NCBI RefSeq assembly: GCF_900129085.1
Contig: NZ_FQUF01000006.1
Location: 1-64,000 of the forward strand
Reading direction: 5' to 3'
From: Atopostipes suicloacalis DSM 15692
Lineage (GTDB): Bacteria; Bacillota; Bacilli; Lactobacillales; Carnobacteriaceae_A
DNA: 64,000 nucleotides
The notes below the pieces were generated by a model. That model saw only the letters and a list, made by a program, of their open reading frames with translations, made no database searches and was not told where the DNA came from. The position numbers were made by a program, and so were the translations under genes. Below, in pieces: positions 25,024 through 32,976 of this stretch (within the stretch, counting starts at the first letter, position 1; every line of letters starts with the position of its first letter).

Positions 25024-26097
25024 TTAGATATTTGGCTCTATAATGGTTAATTCTTTAGGAGAAGACATCAAATTATAGTTTCCATCTTTTGTAATGACTA
25101 AATCATCTTCTATTCGAACTCCACCAAGGCCTGGGATATAGATACCCGGTTCATTCGTAATGACATTATTTTCAACAAGTGCTTCTTCATTACGGAAACT
25201 AATTGCTGGTCCTTCATGAATTTCTAAGCCAATCCCATGTCCTGTCGTATGGCCGAAAGATTCTCCATAGCCATGCTCTGTAATGTAATCCCGAGCGACT
25301 GCATCTAACTCTGCTCCCGTCATACCCGCTTTAGCTACTTCTGCTACCTTTTTATTGGCTTGGTAGACAATTTCATATATTTCTTTTAATTGCTCACCTG
25401 GATCCCCTACTGCAAATGTTCGTGTCATATCTGAAACATAGCCTTTATAGTAACAACCAAAATCAATCGTTACCATATCGCCATTTTCAATAATTTTATC
25501 ACTAGCCACTCCATGAGGCATTGCAGAACGAATACCACTTGCAACGATTGTATCAAAAGAAACTTCTGTTGCACCAAGTTTACGCATATAAAAATCAAGT
25601 TCATTAGCTACTTCTATTTCTGTAATTCCTGGTTTTACAAATCCTAAAATATAATCGAAACCTTTTTCAGCAATATTTACTGCTTCTTGAATAATTTCAA
25701 TTTCATCTTCTGTTTTTACTTCACGTAGTTTTTCAACTAAGCCGGTCACTGGCTTTAATTCACAGTCAATAATTTCATTAATTTTAGTAAATGTAGCGTA
25801 AGTAATATTTGTATCTTCAAACCCTAAATTTTGAATATTATCTTTTTTAACAATTTTTGCGACCTCTTCATAAATAAGGCCTTCATTTTTGATAATTTCA
25901 AAACCTTGAGCTTGTGCTGCAGCTTGTTCTGTATATCTAAAATCTGTTATAAAGTATGCCTCTTCTTTTGTGATAACCACTAAGCCTGTCGTCCCCGTAA
26001 AATTTGCTAGGTATCTGACGTTATACATATTGGTTACTAATAAAGCATCTAAATCCAATTCTTCTAATTTTTCTCTTACATTGTCTACTCGTTTCAT
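25024..26097 (-). CDS. M24 aminopeptidase P / Xaa-Pro peptidase (YqhT-like)
   Basis: 357-aa metallopeptidase with an N-terminal creatinase-like domain and C-terminal pita-bread fold. Metal ligands are visible as the Asp in TIDFGCYYKGYVSDMTRTF (two Asp), His in GHTTGHGIGLEIHE, Glu in NEPGIYIPG and the final VRIEDD Glu. It cleaves N-terminal residues from X-Pro peptides. I chose ATG 26097, 6 bp after AAAGGTG; GTG 26106 lies inside that SD. Lying directly upstream of efp, it is the usual partner of that gene in Bacillota. A second M24 enzyme, PepQ, is at 41575-42693. Confidence 0.92.
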   Translation of the reverse strand: MKRVDNVREKLEELDLDALLVTNMYNVRYLANFTGTTGLVVITKEEAYFITDFRYTEQAAAQAQGFEIIKNEGLIYEEVAKIVKKDNIQNLGFEDTNITYATFTKINEIIDCELKPVTGLVEKLREVKTEDEIEIIQEAVNIAEKGFDYILGFVKPGITEIEVANELDFYMRKLGATEVSFDTIVASGIRSAMPHGVASDKIIENGDMVTIDFGCYYKGYVSDMTRTFAVGDPGEQLKEIYEIVYQANKKVAEVAKAGMTGAELDAVARDYITEHGYGESFGHTTGHGIGLEIHEGPAISFRNEEALVENNVITNEPGIYIPGLGGVRIEDDLVITKDGNYNLMSSPKELTIIEPNI

Positions 26098-26206
26098 AAT
26101 ATTCACCTTTCTAACAATAACTTCATTAAATATTCATTAAGCTACTCTGTATTATAGCAAACTATACAACAGAAATATACCTTGGTGACATAAATTATGT
26201 AAACTG

Positions 26207-26248
26207 AAAAATGGTACTGAAGAAGAACTTTCACCTCCTCAGTACCAT
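26207..26248 (-). terminator. Terminator of the comG operon
   Basis: Arms 26211-26220 (atggtactga) and 26239-26248 (tcagtaccat), followed on the minus strand by TTTT. It lies 23 bp after the comGG stop. Confidence 0.75.
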
Positions 26249-26270
26249 TGGTATAATTATTTATGATTTT

Positions 26271-26762
26271 TTATTCATTAATCTCCCTGTTGTTTTCCTC
26301 TAACGTTTTCTCCGTTTCTTCTAGATTATCATCTTTCACATTCGGCTCTATCTCAGTTTCTTCAATCGGTTCTTCTATTTTTTTCGGTTGAACTTTAACT
26401 TCTCTTGAAAAATTAGCCCCATTATTCAATGTAAGCAACAATTGATAGCTAACTTCAGATTTCTTTTTAATGAAAATATCACCAACCGAAGTTCGAATTT
26501 GCCCTCTTTCAGGAGGCTCATTCTCTTCTTCGAGATAAGTTTTTAATAACTCTTCCCCCATATTCATAGCACCTTTCGCTTTATAAGCTATCGAAAATTG
26601 TCGCAGTTGCATAATTTGATTGCCAGAAATCTTAATCATCGAATGGGAAAAGAGTCCTGAGAAAACTAAAAAGAATAAGGTGGAGATTAATAAATAACCT
26701 TTTTCTGATTTAAAGTCCGTTAATCTTCTATCTCTTCTATCTCTTCTTTTTCTTTTATCCAA
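26271..26762 (-). CDS. comGG: ComGG-like competence pseudopilin
   Basis: Last gene of the comG operon, 163 aa. A basic start, then a single hydrophobic segment (GYLLISTLFFLVFSGLFSHS, about residues 22-41), as in minor pseudopilins. The C-terminal 50 residues are very rich in Glu/Asn and low in complexity. Primary sequence is poorly conserved in this family, so the assignment rests on position after comGF, topology and size. It overlaps comGF by 43 bp in another frame (26720-26762). Confidence 0.7.
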   Translation of the reverse strand: MDKRKRRDRRDRRLTDFKSEKGYLLISTLFFLVFSGLFSHSMIKISGNQIMQLRQFSIAYKAKGAMNMGEELLKTYLEEENEPPERGQIRTSVGDIFIKKKSEVSYQLLLTLNNGANFSREVKVQPKKIEEPIEETEIEPNVKDDNLEETEKTLEENNREINE

Positions 26763-27271
26763 CTTTCCACCCAGATTCTGCCCGTATAATATTGATTATT
26801 TCTAAATTTAAAATTTAACGTTAACCAGCCGTTTTCTCTTGAAAAGTCTACTTTCTCTACCCCCGTTAACATCCGAATTTTTCCATTATTTTTATATTGA
26901 AGGAAAGTTCTTTTACTTCCACTATCTGGCTGTTTATAAACCACTGGAGTTAAACGATTCGTCTCTTCGTCCATTTCCTTAACTTCTAAATAATTTTCCC
27001 CAACGACTGGATCTATGCTTCCTTGTAAATAATTTTCTAATTGATTTAAAAATAGATGCCACTCAATTTGCCGATCTCCTACAACAGAATCTTGTGTTTC
27101 TTCATAAAATTGCGCATCAGAAACCATTTTTTGATTTATCGCATCTGCTTGTAAGAGACTACCCATTAATAACAATAAAATAGAAGCTGTCATCATCAAT
27201 GCAACCATGGCTTCCAACAAAGTAAAGCCAGATTCACTTTTCAAATTCATAGCCATTAAGATAGACCTCAA
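26720..27271 (-). CDS. comGF: ComGF competence pseudopilin
   Basis: 183-residue minor pseudopilin with the type IV prepilin cleavage motif ESGFTLLEAMVALMMTASIL near residues 13-32 and the ComGF core (QIEWHLFLNQLENYL; FRNNQYYTGRIWV at the C-terminus). Needed, by analogy, for assembly of the transformation pilus that pulls in DNA. It overlaps comGE by 38 bp and comGG by 43 bp, showing tight coupling along the operon. Confidence 0.85.
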   Translation of the reverse strand: MRSILMAMNLKSESGFTLLEAMVALMMTASILLLLMGSLLQADAINQKMVSDAQFYEETQDSVVGDRQIEWHLFLNQLENYLQGSIDPVVGENYLEVKEMDEETNRLTPVVYKQPDSGSKRTFLQYKNNGKIRMLTGVEKVDFSRENGWLTLNFKFRNNQYYTGRIWVESWIKEKEEIEEIED

Positions 27272-27554
27272 TCTTTTGATTTCCTTTTTCTACGGATAAC
27301 TTATTTTCCTTTGATTCGATCGTGTACCCTTTATGTTTTCTTTCCATGGATTGTGTGCTTTTCCAATCGATCGACGTTTCATAAAAGATTCGGTTTAACT
27401 CTACTTCATCCTTAGCTTCTTGTCGAAGAATCATCCATCTGGCAATCATGGGGTATAACATTAGACTGATTGAGGCGATCATTCCTAAGGTAACTAAGCT
27501 TTCTAGTAACAAAAATCCTTGTTCAGTTTCTTTCTCGTATTTCAAAGCGACCAC
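27234..27554 (-). CDS. comGE: ComGE-like competence pseudopilin
   Basis: 106 aa with an N-terminal prepilin-like segment EQGFLLLESLVTLGMIASIS (residues 11-30). The motif is less canonical than in ComGC/ComGD but keeps the Glu at +5. Identity is assigned from order between comGD and comGF and from size. Its start overlaps the end of comGD by 32 bp. Confidence 0.8.
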   Translation of the reverse strand: MVALKYEKETEQGFLLLESLVTLGMIASISLMLYPMIARWMILRQEAKDEVELNRIFYETSIDWKSTQSMERKHKGYTIESKENKLSVEKGNQKIEVYLNGYEFEK

Positions 27555-27996
27555 TTCCCATTAAATAAACCAATTCATATTCTCCTTTTGTAGTATGAAT
27601 ATAAATTCGATCTGATTTTGTAATATTTCCTGACCCTTTTTTAAATGCAAATTCTTTTATCGACGTTCCGCTTAAACGATAATAGGGATTATCTAGTTCC
27701 CATGTTTCTTTAAGGAATTCATTTTGTGCATTGGCATCCACTACACGAAATTTTATCACGTTATTTTGGGGATAAAATTGAATATCTGTCGTTTGATCAT
27801 GCAAGATAGCATGTGTTTGCATGTTGGTAATTTTTGAAGTTAGCTCACGAAAAAATAAATCAATTTGTATGGTCTCTGTTACATTCTTAATTGATAAAAC
27901 TGAAAATAATAATAAAGAAGAAGTAATCATTAAGACTAGTAAAGTTTCTAGTAAGGTAAAACCCTTCTCTTCTATTTTAATTTTTTTCCCATTCAT
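27523..27996 (-). CDS. comGD: ComGD competence pseudopilin
   Basis: 157-residue minor pseudopilin with the cleavage/methylation motif EKGFTLLETLLVLMITSSLL (about residues 10-29). A beta-rich C-terminal domain follows (YRLSGTSIKEFAFKKGSGN). Its start codon overlaps the comGC stop at 27996, implying translational coupling. Confidence 0.87.
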   Translation of the reverse strand: MNGKKIKIEEKGFTLLETLLVLMITSSLLLFSVLSIKNVTETIQIDLFFRELTSKITNMQTHAILHDQTTDIQFYPQNNVIKFRVVDANAQNEFLKETWELDNPYYRLSGTSIKEFAFKKGSGNITKSDRIYIHTTKGEYELVYLMGSGRFEIRERN

Positions 27997-28304
27997 TACT
28001 CAATCTTCTGTGAACGTTTGTAAGCATCTACCTGTTTTTCAGTTATCCATTGTTTATTCTTTAATTCTTCCAATAAAGCATCCCCTGAAAGATCTGTACT
28101 CGGATTTTCCATTTTGTAAAGTTCTATCTGAGTTTCCACTGTATTTACGACTGCTTTACTCGTTGTTTCATCTGTTGTCTTATTTACTTTGCTTACATTT
28201 GGAATAATTAATAAGAGTAAAGCAGCGATAATCATAATTACAATAGACATTTCTAACAAAGTAAAACCGGATTCATTTTTCAGTTTTTTAATTATTTTTC
28301 TCAA
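27996..28304 (-). CDS. comGC: ComGC major competence pseudopilin
   Basis: 102-residue major subunit of the competence pilus. Classic prepilin N-terminus ESGFTLLEMSIVIMIIAALL (residues 11-30) processed by ComC peptidase, followed by the conserved LLLIIPNVSKV and a soluble helix region with VNTVETQIELYKMEN. It starts one base after the comGB stop. The strongest prepilin motif in the operon, and of the expected length. Confidence 0.93.
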   Translation of the reverse strand: MRKIIKKLKNESGFTLLEMSIVIMIIAALLLLIIPNVSKVNKTTDETTSKAVVNTVETQIELYKMENPSTDLSGDALLEELKNKQWITEKQVDAYKRSQKIE

Positions 28305-28305
28305 T

Positions 28306-29367
28306 TTAAATTCCCTCCATTAATGAAAATATAGGTAGCATTAAAGATGCATAGATTGCGATAATCATTAGCGCAATAAAGCAGAAAATGACGGGTTGTA
28401 TTTTACTCATTAATTTTTCCATTTTATTTGTTAATTCATTTTCACAATAGGATGCATAAACTAACATTTCTGTACTTAATTTCCCTAAACTTTCTCCATG
28501 TGTAATAACCATAATCGCTTCTTCATGAAAGAAAGGTAGACTTGCTAAAGCTTCATTGATTGATTGCCCTAACTGCATCTGTTGCGATAAGAGACTCCCT
28601 GTTTCTTGCAATAATCGTGACGCTCCTTCCTTTTGCATAATCAGAATTGCTTCTTGAAAACTACAACCATTTTTAAGTAATTCACCCCATTCTTGAAAAA
28701 AGAAAGCCGTCCAATAATCTTTTAAATAGCTTCCTAAAAATGGCAGTTTTATAAAGAATGTAATCCCATCAATCACCGTTCCTTTCTTTAATTTGTTATG
28801 AAGTCCTAAAACCCCTAAAGCTAATAATCCTAGACTTCCCAGAATAATTTGTGGCGAATAATAAATAAATTGGACAATCCAATTTGAATCTATCTCTGTT
28901 GTTGTATCAAAGCTTATAAATAATACTTCCATATGAGGTAAAATCAAAAAGCGCATCATTAAAAGCATTCCAAATAAAAAAGCAAGTAATAGTAAAGGAT
29001 ACGTTAATAGAGATTTTAATTTCTTTTTCTGATTCAACTCTTTTAATAATTGTTCGCCACATCGATTAATCGTTTGTCCATAATCTCCATAATGGGAAGC
29101 AAAATATATCTGTGCACAAACCTTTGTTGGAAAACCCAACTTTTCTAATTCTGAATGAAATGAATTCCCTAAAAGCATCCCCTTTTGAATTGAGACGACC
29201 CATTTTCCAGATATATCTTTTTCAATCTTTGATAAAAAAACAAGTGCATCTTTCATCGAGTAGCCCTCTTCAAGTAAAGCCCCTATTCGCTTTAAAAAGA
29301 CGCCTTTCTCATTCGGCCTTTCACGGGATGTAATACTGATAATAAGTTTCTTCAGAAATAAATCCAT
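28306..29367 (-). CDS. comGB: ComGB competence pilus assembly membrane protein
   Basis: 353-residue polytopic inner-platform protein of the GspF/PilC family. Two T2SSF domains (about residues 20-140 and 220-340) with hydrophobic segments near 117-140, 167-187 and 325-348; motif FFQEWGELLKNGCSFQEAI begins the second repeat. It recruits the ComGA ATPase to the membrane. Its start overlaps comGA by 47 bp. Confidence 0.92.
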   Translation of the reverse strand: MDLFLKKLIISITSRERPNEKGVFLKRIGALLEEGYSMKDALVFLSKIEKDISGKWVVSIQKGMLLGNSFHSELEKLGFPTKVCAQIYFASHYGDYGQTINRCGEQLLKELNQKKKLKSLLTYPLLLLAFLFGMLLMMRFLILPHMEVLFISFDTTTEIDSNWIVQFIYYSPQIILGSLGLLALGVLGLHNKLKKGTVIDGITFFIKLPFLGSYLKDYWTAFFFQEWGELLKNGCSFQEAILIMQKEGASRLLQETGSLLSQQMQLGQSINEALASLPFFHEEAIMVITHGESLGKLSTEMLVYASYCENELTNKMEKLMSKIQPVIFCFIALMIIAIYASLMLPIFSLMEGI

Positions 29368-30385
29368 ACACTAACACCTTCCTTAACAATTGATTAAAGC
29401 TTCTTGGACGCTCAACTTTAAATTCTTTAACATTATCTATGCGCAGACTTTGGAATTCTTCACTCGTTAAAACGTCATATAAAGCAGCTCTCTTACTATT
29501 AATTGGATGGTGTGTGCAATAAATTTGGCAATTATCTTCACATAGTCCACAGTAAATCGGCACTAATTTTTGAAAGACGATGGCGAGGATTGTTTGCTGC
29601 AACATTTCTAAAGAAACCTCTAATTCATTCATACGGGCTATAACTCCTTCCGCATTTTTCGCATGAATGCTGGCAATAATCAAATGTCCTGTTAAAGCTC
29701 CACGTATCGCCATTCGCGCAGTCTCTTCATCGCGTATTTCACCAACGATAATGATATCTGGGTGATGCCTCAAACTTGCTTTCAATGAATTTTCATAGGT
29801 GTTTCCTGCTTTCTCATTCACTTGAATTTGTAAGAAATTATCCTCTTTAATTTCCACGGGATCCTCTATAGAAATAACCTGCATTTTCGATTGTTTCATT
29901 CGATTCCTTACAAGTTCATACATGGTTGTTGTTTTTCCTGAGTTGACGGGTCCAGAAAATAAAATCAAACCACTTTTGTATTGAATAAGTCGTTGCATCA
30001 TCTCCAACTCTTGGGGTAATAAGGTGCTCTTTTCTAAAACCATTTCTGTTTGGATTTCTAATAAACGAATGACCAACGACTCTTGGCCTTGAAAATTAGC
30101 AATCGTCGATAATCTTAAATCTTGAAATTCATTTTTTGAAAATTCATAAGATAAAGAGCCACTCTGCGGTCTCCTCCGTTCTCCCACATCTAAATTCGCT
30201 AAATACTTAAAATAAGAGACGATTCGATTTCCTTCTTCTATACTTATAGAATATTGCCGTTCCATTCTTCCATTTAATCGAAAATATATCCCATATATAT
30301 TTTTGTTTGGAAGAATATGTATATCACTAGTTCCATATTCTCTTGCATTATGAATTAAAAATTTTGTGAATTCTTCAATGACCAT
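29321..30385 (-). CDS. comGA: ComGA competence traffic ATPase
   Basis: GspE/PilB-type secretion ATPase powering competence pilus assembly. 354 aa from ATG 30385, which follows GAGGTGG by 5 bp; the longer start at 30403 would place that site inside the gene. Walker A SGPVNSGKTTT (about residues 150-160), Asp box (ISIEDPVEI), Walker B (DIIIVGEIRDEETA) and His box (HLIIASIHAKNA) are present. A tetracysteine-like CGLCEDNCQIYC cluster near residue 285 resembles the zinc site of GspE proteins. First gene of the seven-gene comG operon. Confidence 0.95.
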   Translation of the reverse strand: MVIEEFTKFLIHNAREYGTSDIHILPNKNIYGIYFRLNGRMERQYSISIEEGNRIVSYFKYLANLDVGERRRPQSGSLSYEFSKNEFQDLRLSTIANFQGQESLVIRLLEIQTEMVLEKSTLLPQELEMMQRLIQYKSGLILFSGPVNSGKTTTMYELVRNRMKQSKMQVISIEDPVEIKEDNFLQIQVNEKAGNTYENSLKASLRHHPDIIIVGEIRDEETARMAIRGALTGHLIIASIHAKNAEGVIARMNELEVSLEMLQQTILAIVFQKLVPIYCGLCEDNCQIYCTHHPINSKRAALYDVLTSEEFQSLRIDNVKEFKVERPRSFNQLLRKVLVYGFISEETYYQYYIP

Positions 30386-30445
30386 CTTATCCACCTCATT
30401 CATTTATTTGCTCACTAAAAAAGGGGCCTATATATATAATTAGCC

Positions 30446-30458
30446 AAAAAAGTCGATT
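30446..30458 (-). promoter_or_regulatory. Possible ComK-type AT box upstream of comGA
   Basis: On the minus strand AAAATCGACTTTT fits the ComK half-box AAAA-N5-TTTT about 60 bp before the comGA start. A second well-placed box is not clear and the region is AT-rich, so chance occurrence is possible. Confidence 0.3.
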
Positions 30459-30594
30459 TTCTCGAAATTATTTTAAAATAGTTCATTTTTCTTCGTTTTT
30501 TCTTAAAATGACCGTATTTTTCCTTTTTTACAGGTTTTTCAAACCGTTGAGGGAGAATTTTGAAATAGATTTAATTTTTTACTTCTTTCAATAT

Positions 30595-30634
30595 AAAAAG
30601 ATGCTCATGAAATAGAATAAAATTCGTGAGCACC
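30595..30634 (-). terminator. Second terminator downstream of yebC
   Basis: Arms 30600-30611 and 30623-30634 (gatgctcatgaa / ttcgtgagcacc, G-U containing), followed on the minus strand by five T residues. Confidence 0.65.
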
Positions 30635-30652
30635 TAAAATGAATTGTTTATT

Positions 30653-30696
30653 AAAAAAGCTGAAACCTGGAAAGATCCCAGATTTCAGCTTTTTTA
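30653..30696. terminator. First (strong) terminator of yebC
   Basis: Long stem aaaaaagctgaaacctgg / ccagatttcagctttttt with A and T tracts on both sides, so it can act in both directions. Confidence 0.85.
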
Positions 30697-30717
30697 TTTT
30701 ATTTAGTAAGGCTTCAT

Positions 30718-31440
30718 TTACATTTCTGCATTATGATAAACATCATTTACATCATCATTATCTTCTAAAGCATCAATGAGACCTAAAAAGGTTTCTTTTG
30801 ATTCATCATCTAATGGAACAAACATAGTAGGTACCATAGTTAATTCTGCTTGAGCTAATTCGAAATCAACTTCTAAGGCATCTCTTACTTGCGCAAAATC
30901 AGAACCTGCCGTATAAATTTCAAAAACTTCATCCGATGTTTCTAGATCTTCTGCTCCAGCTTCTAATGCACTTAATAACATGGTATCTTCATCAATATCT
31001 AAGTTTTCACGTTCAATGGCAATATAACCTTTACGATTAAATAAATAATTAACAGAACCTTTTTCACCAAGAGATCCACCATTTCGATCAAAAGCTACTC
31101 GGACGGTTGAACTTGTACGGTTAGTATTATCTGTTAATGTTTCGACTAAAACAGCCACGCCATTGGGGCCATATCCCTCATATACAATTTCATGATAATT
31201 TGCACTTTCGCTAGGATCTGTTGCACGCTTAATGGCACGATCTACGTTGTCATTTGGCATATTGTTTGCTTTCGCTTTATCCATTGCTAAACGCAAAGCT
31301 GAATTGGTTTCTGGATCTGGTCCACCATCTTTAGCGGCTTGATAGATTTCTTTTACAAGTTTTTGGAATATTTTTCCACGTTTTTTATCTTGTACGCCTT
31401 TTCGTTCTTTAATATTATTCCATTTTGAATGTCCTGCCAT
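30718..31440 (-). CDS. yebC: YebC/PmpR-family protein
   Basis: 240 aa starting at the family-typical MAGHSKWNNIKERKGVQDKK; ATG 31440 follows AAGGGAAG, and the longer frame from 31479 is unsupported. Family members have been described as DNA-binding regulators and, more recently, as factors that help ribosomes through proline-rich stretches. The conserved core EGYGPNGVAVLVETLTDNTN (about residues 87-106) is intact, and the C-terminus is acidic. It has its own promoter and double terminators, so it is monocistronic. Confidence 0.93.
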   Translation of the reverse strand: MAGHSKWNNIKERKGVQDKKRGKIFQKLVKEIYQAAKDGGPDPETNSALRLAMDKAKANNMPNDNVDRAIKRATDPSESANYHEIVYEGYGPNGVAVLVETLTDNTNRTSSTVRVAFDRNGGSLGEKGSVNYLFNRKGYIAIERENLDIDEDTMLLSALEAGAEDLETSDEVFEIYTAGSDFAQVRDALEVDFELAQAELTMVPTMFVPLDDESKETFLGLIDALEDNDDVNDVYHNAEM

Positions 31441-31483
31441 CTTTTCACTTCCCTTAAATCTAATTATCCTCACAGACAATACT

Positions 31484-31512
31484 ATTATAACAGACTTTAA
31501 CGACTTTTTGAA
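31484..31512 (-). promoter_or_regulatory. Promoter of yebC
   Basis: Extended -10 TGTTATAAT (TATAAT at 31484-31489) with a TTCAAA -35-like box 17 bp upstream on the minus strand. Confidence 0.6.
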
Positions 31513-31544
31513 TAGGGTGTGAACATTAAGGATATTTTATACAC

Positions 31545-32258
31545 TTAAAATTCTTCGAGGTGTTCTTCCTCATGTTCGGCTAACAAGTCTTTTCGATAAT
31601 TATCCATATTTTTTTGGAATACAGCCTGCGTAGTAGGAGGAGTATACGTTATGGCATTTGCTCCGGCTTCAATCGTTGCGATAATGTGTTCATCTTTTTT
31701 TCCGCCAGTTGCGATAATTGGGATATCTGGATACAATGCACGAACATGTTTTACAATTTTGGTGGTATCTTTTGCACCACTAATATTTAAAATAGATACA
31801 CCAGCTTCTATATATTCATCGAGGTCTTGATAATCAGAAATCACTGTATAAATAATTGGAATATCAATAGCGTCATTTACGGCTTTGACTGTGTCTATTC
31901 CTGCTGCTGCATTTAAAACAACCGCCATACAACCATAGGCATCTGCAAATTGGGCAATAACACCAGAACGAGGTCCTTGTGTAACCCCACCCCCTACTCC
32001 AGCAGCCAGGGGTGCTGGCGAAACTAATGTCAATGCTTTTATAATTGAAGGATGCGGTGTATAAGGATAGACGGCTAAAACCGCATCTGCATCTGTATAC
32101 ATAATGGTCGCTACATCCGACGAAAATAAGAAAGATTTATATCTCCTTCCGTTAATAATAATTCCTGAGGCTCTTCGGATAGCATCTGGTGTCAAAATTA
32201 ATTCCGTACGAAATTTTGATTGAATACTCGGTCTGATTTTATCATGTTTTGGTCCCAT
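31545..32258 (-). CDS. Uncharacterised TIM-barrel-like protein (often annotated 'hydrolase')
   Basis: 237 aa. I cannot assign a reaction. Alternating hydrophobic strands and Gly-rich turns (LAAGVGGGVTQGPRSG near residues 85-100; IPIIATGGKKDEHIIATIEAGANAITYTPPTT near 178-209) fit a (beta/alpha)8 barrel with a phosphate-binding GG motif. Similar lactobacillal proteins are filed simply as hydrolases. The charged C-terminal tail HEEEHLEEF is extra. It stands between yebC and the VanZ-like gene on the same strand, but its spacing from both suggests a separate unit. Confidence 0.75.
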   Translation of the reverse strand: MGPKHDKIRPSIQSKFRTELILTPDAIRRASGIIINGRRYKSFLFSSDVATIMYTDADAVLAVYPYTPHPSIIKALTLVSPAPLAAGVGGGVTQGPRSGVIAQFADAYGCMAVVLNAAAGIDTVKAVNDAIDIPIIYTVISDYQDLDEYIEAGVSILNISGAKDTTKIVKHVRALYPDIPIIATGGKKDEHIIATIEAGANAITYTPPTTQAVFQKNMDNYRKDLLAEHEEEHLEEF

Positions 32259-32356
32259 AGTATCCCTCCTATATTTTTCTTTCAGTCATTTTAACAAGAA
32301 TAACTCATAATATATATATAAATTTAATGAACATCTTAATAATATTCTTTGAAACT

Positions 32357-32857
32357 TTATTGAATAATCTTCTTTTTGGTTAAAAACCATGCCATACCAA
32401 CACCTGTGATCGCCCCAGCTGTATCTAAAATAACGTCTACCATTAATCCTGTTCGTCCTGGATTAAAACTTTGGCGTAACTCATCAAAGGAAGCATAACC
32501 GATACAAAGCAATATTGATAGAAGAATCGTCAGCCACTCTTCTCGAATTCTCTTTTTTAAACCTAAAACCCAGAAAAATCCTAGTGCAAAATAACTAAAA
32601 AAATGTGCGCCTTTTCGAATAAAAAATTCAATAAAAGAAAAATAACCTAAATTCTGAATGGAAATTACTTTTCCACCATATTGAAACTGAAAGCGAGTTA
32701 GAAAGGTTTCCAGAGGTTTCCCTCCCATAAAAACTTCCAATGTAGGCTGCAAACTTTGGGTTTCGGCCGTCATAGAAGAGCTCCAATACAATAATCCCAT
32801 AATGAAAAAGGGTAAGAGTAAATAAATATGATCTTTTGTTGTTAATTTCTTTTGCAT
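32357..32857 (-). CDS. VanZ-like membrane protein
   Basis: 166 aa with four hydrophobic segments (about residues 10-25, 78-96, 108-125 and 143-160) and the VanZ-family signatures FIRKGAHFFSYFALGF and DELRQSFNPGRTGLMVDVILD (split here as two motifs near residues 78 and 124). VanZ proteins can give low-level teicoplanin resistance, but most chromosomal homologues have no known role. No other van gene is present, so resistance should not be assumed. Confidence 0.88.
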   Translation of the reverse strand: MQKKLTTKDHIYLLLPFFIMGLLYWSSSMTAETQSLQPTLEVFMGGKPLETFLTRFQFQYGGKVISIQNLGYFSFIEFFIRKGAHFFSYFALGFFWVLGLKKRIREEWLTILLSILLCIGYASFDELRQSFNPGRTGLMVDVILDTAGAITGVGMAWFLTKKKIIQ

Positions 32858-32976
32858 TTAATCATCCTATACTTCATTTAGTTTCTTTTCTATTTTAACT
32901 GAGATTATTCGTATTTTAAATCTTTTTTCGTTAGAATAAGTAATATTAAAAGAAAATGAAAGAAAGGAAGCATTAT

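Larger units (their letters stand above)
30386..30717. other. Gene-free interval upstream of comGA
   Basis: This 332-bp interval contains no credible gene. It holds the comGA leader with an AAAA-N5-TTTT element (30446-30458), a very AT-rich stretch, and two consecutive hairpin terminators (30595-30634, 30653-30696) downstream of yebC. Confidence 0.7.

Noticed and set aside
32357-32857. Glycopeptide resistance locus
   Set aside because: Only a VanZ-like gene is present; no vanH, vanA, vanX or vanRS genes accompany it.
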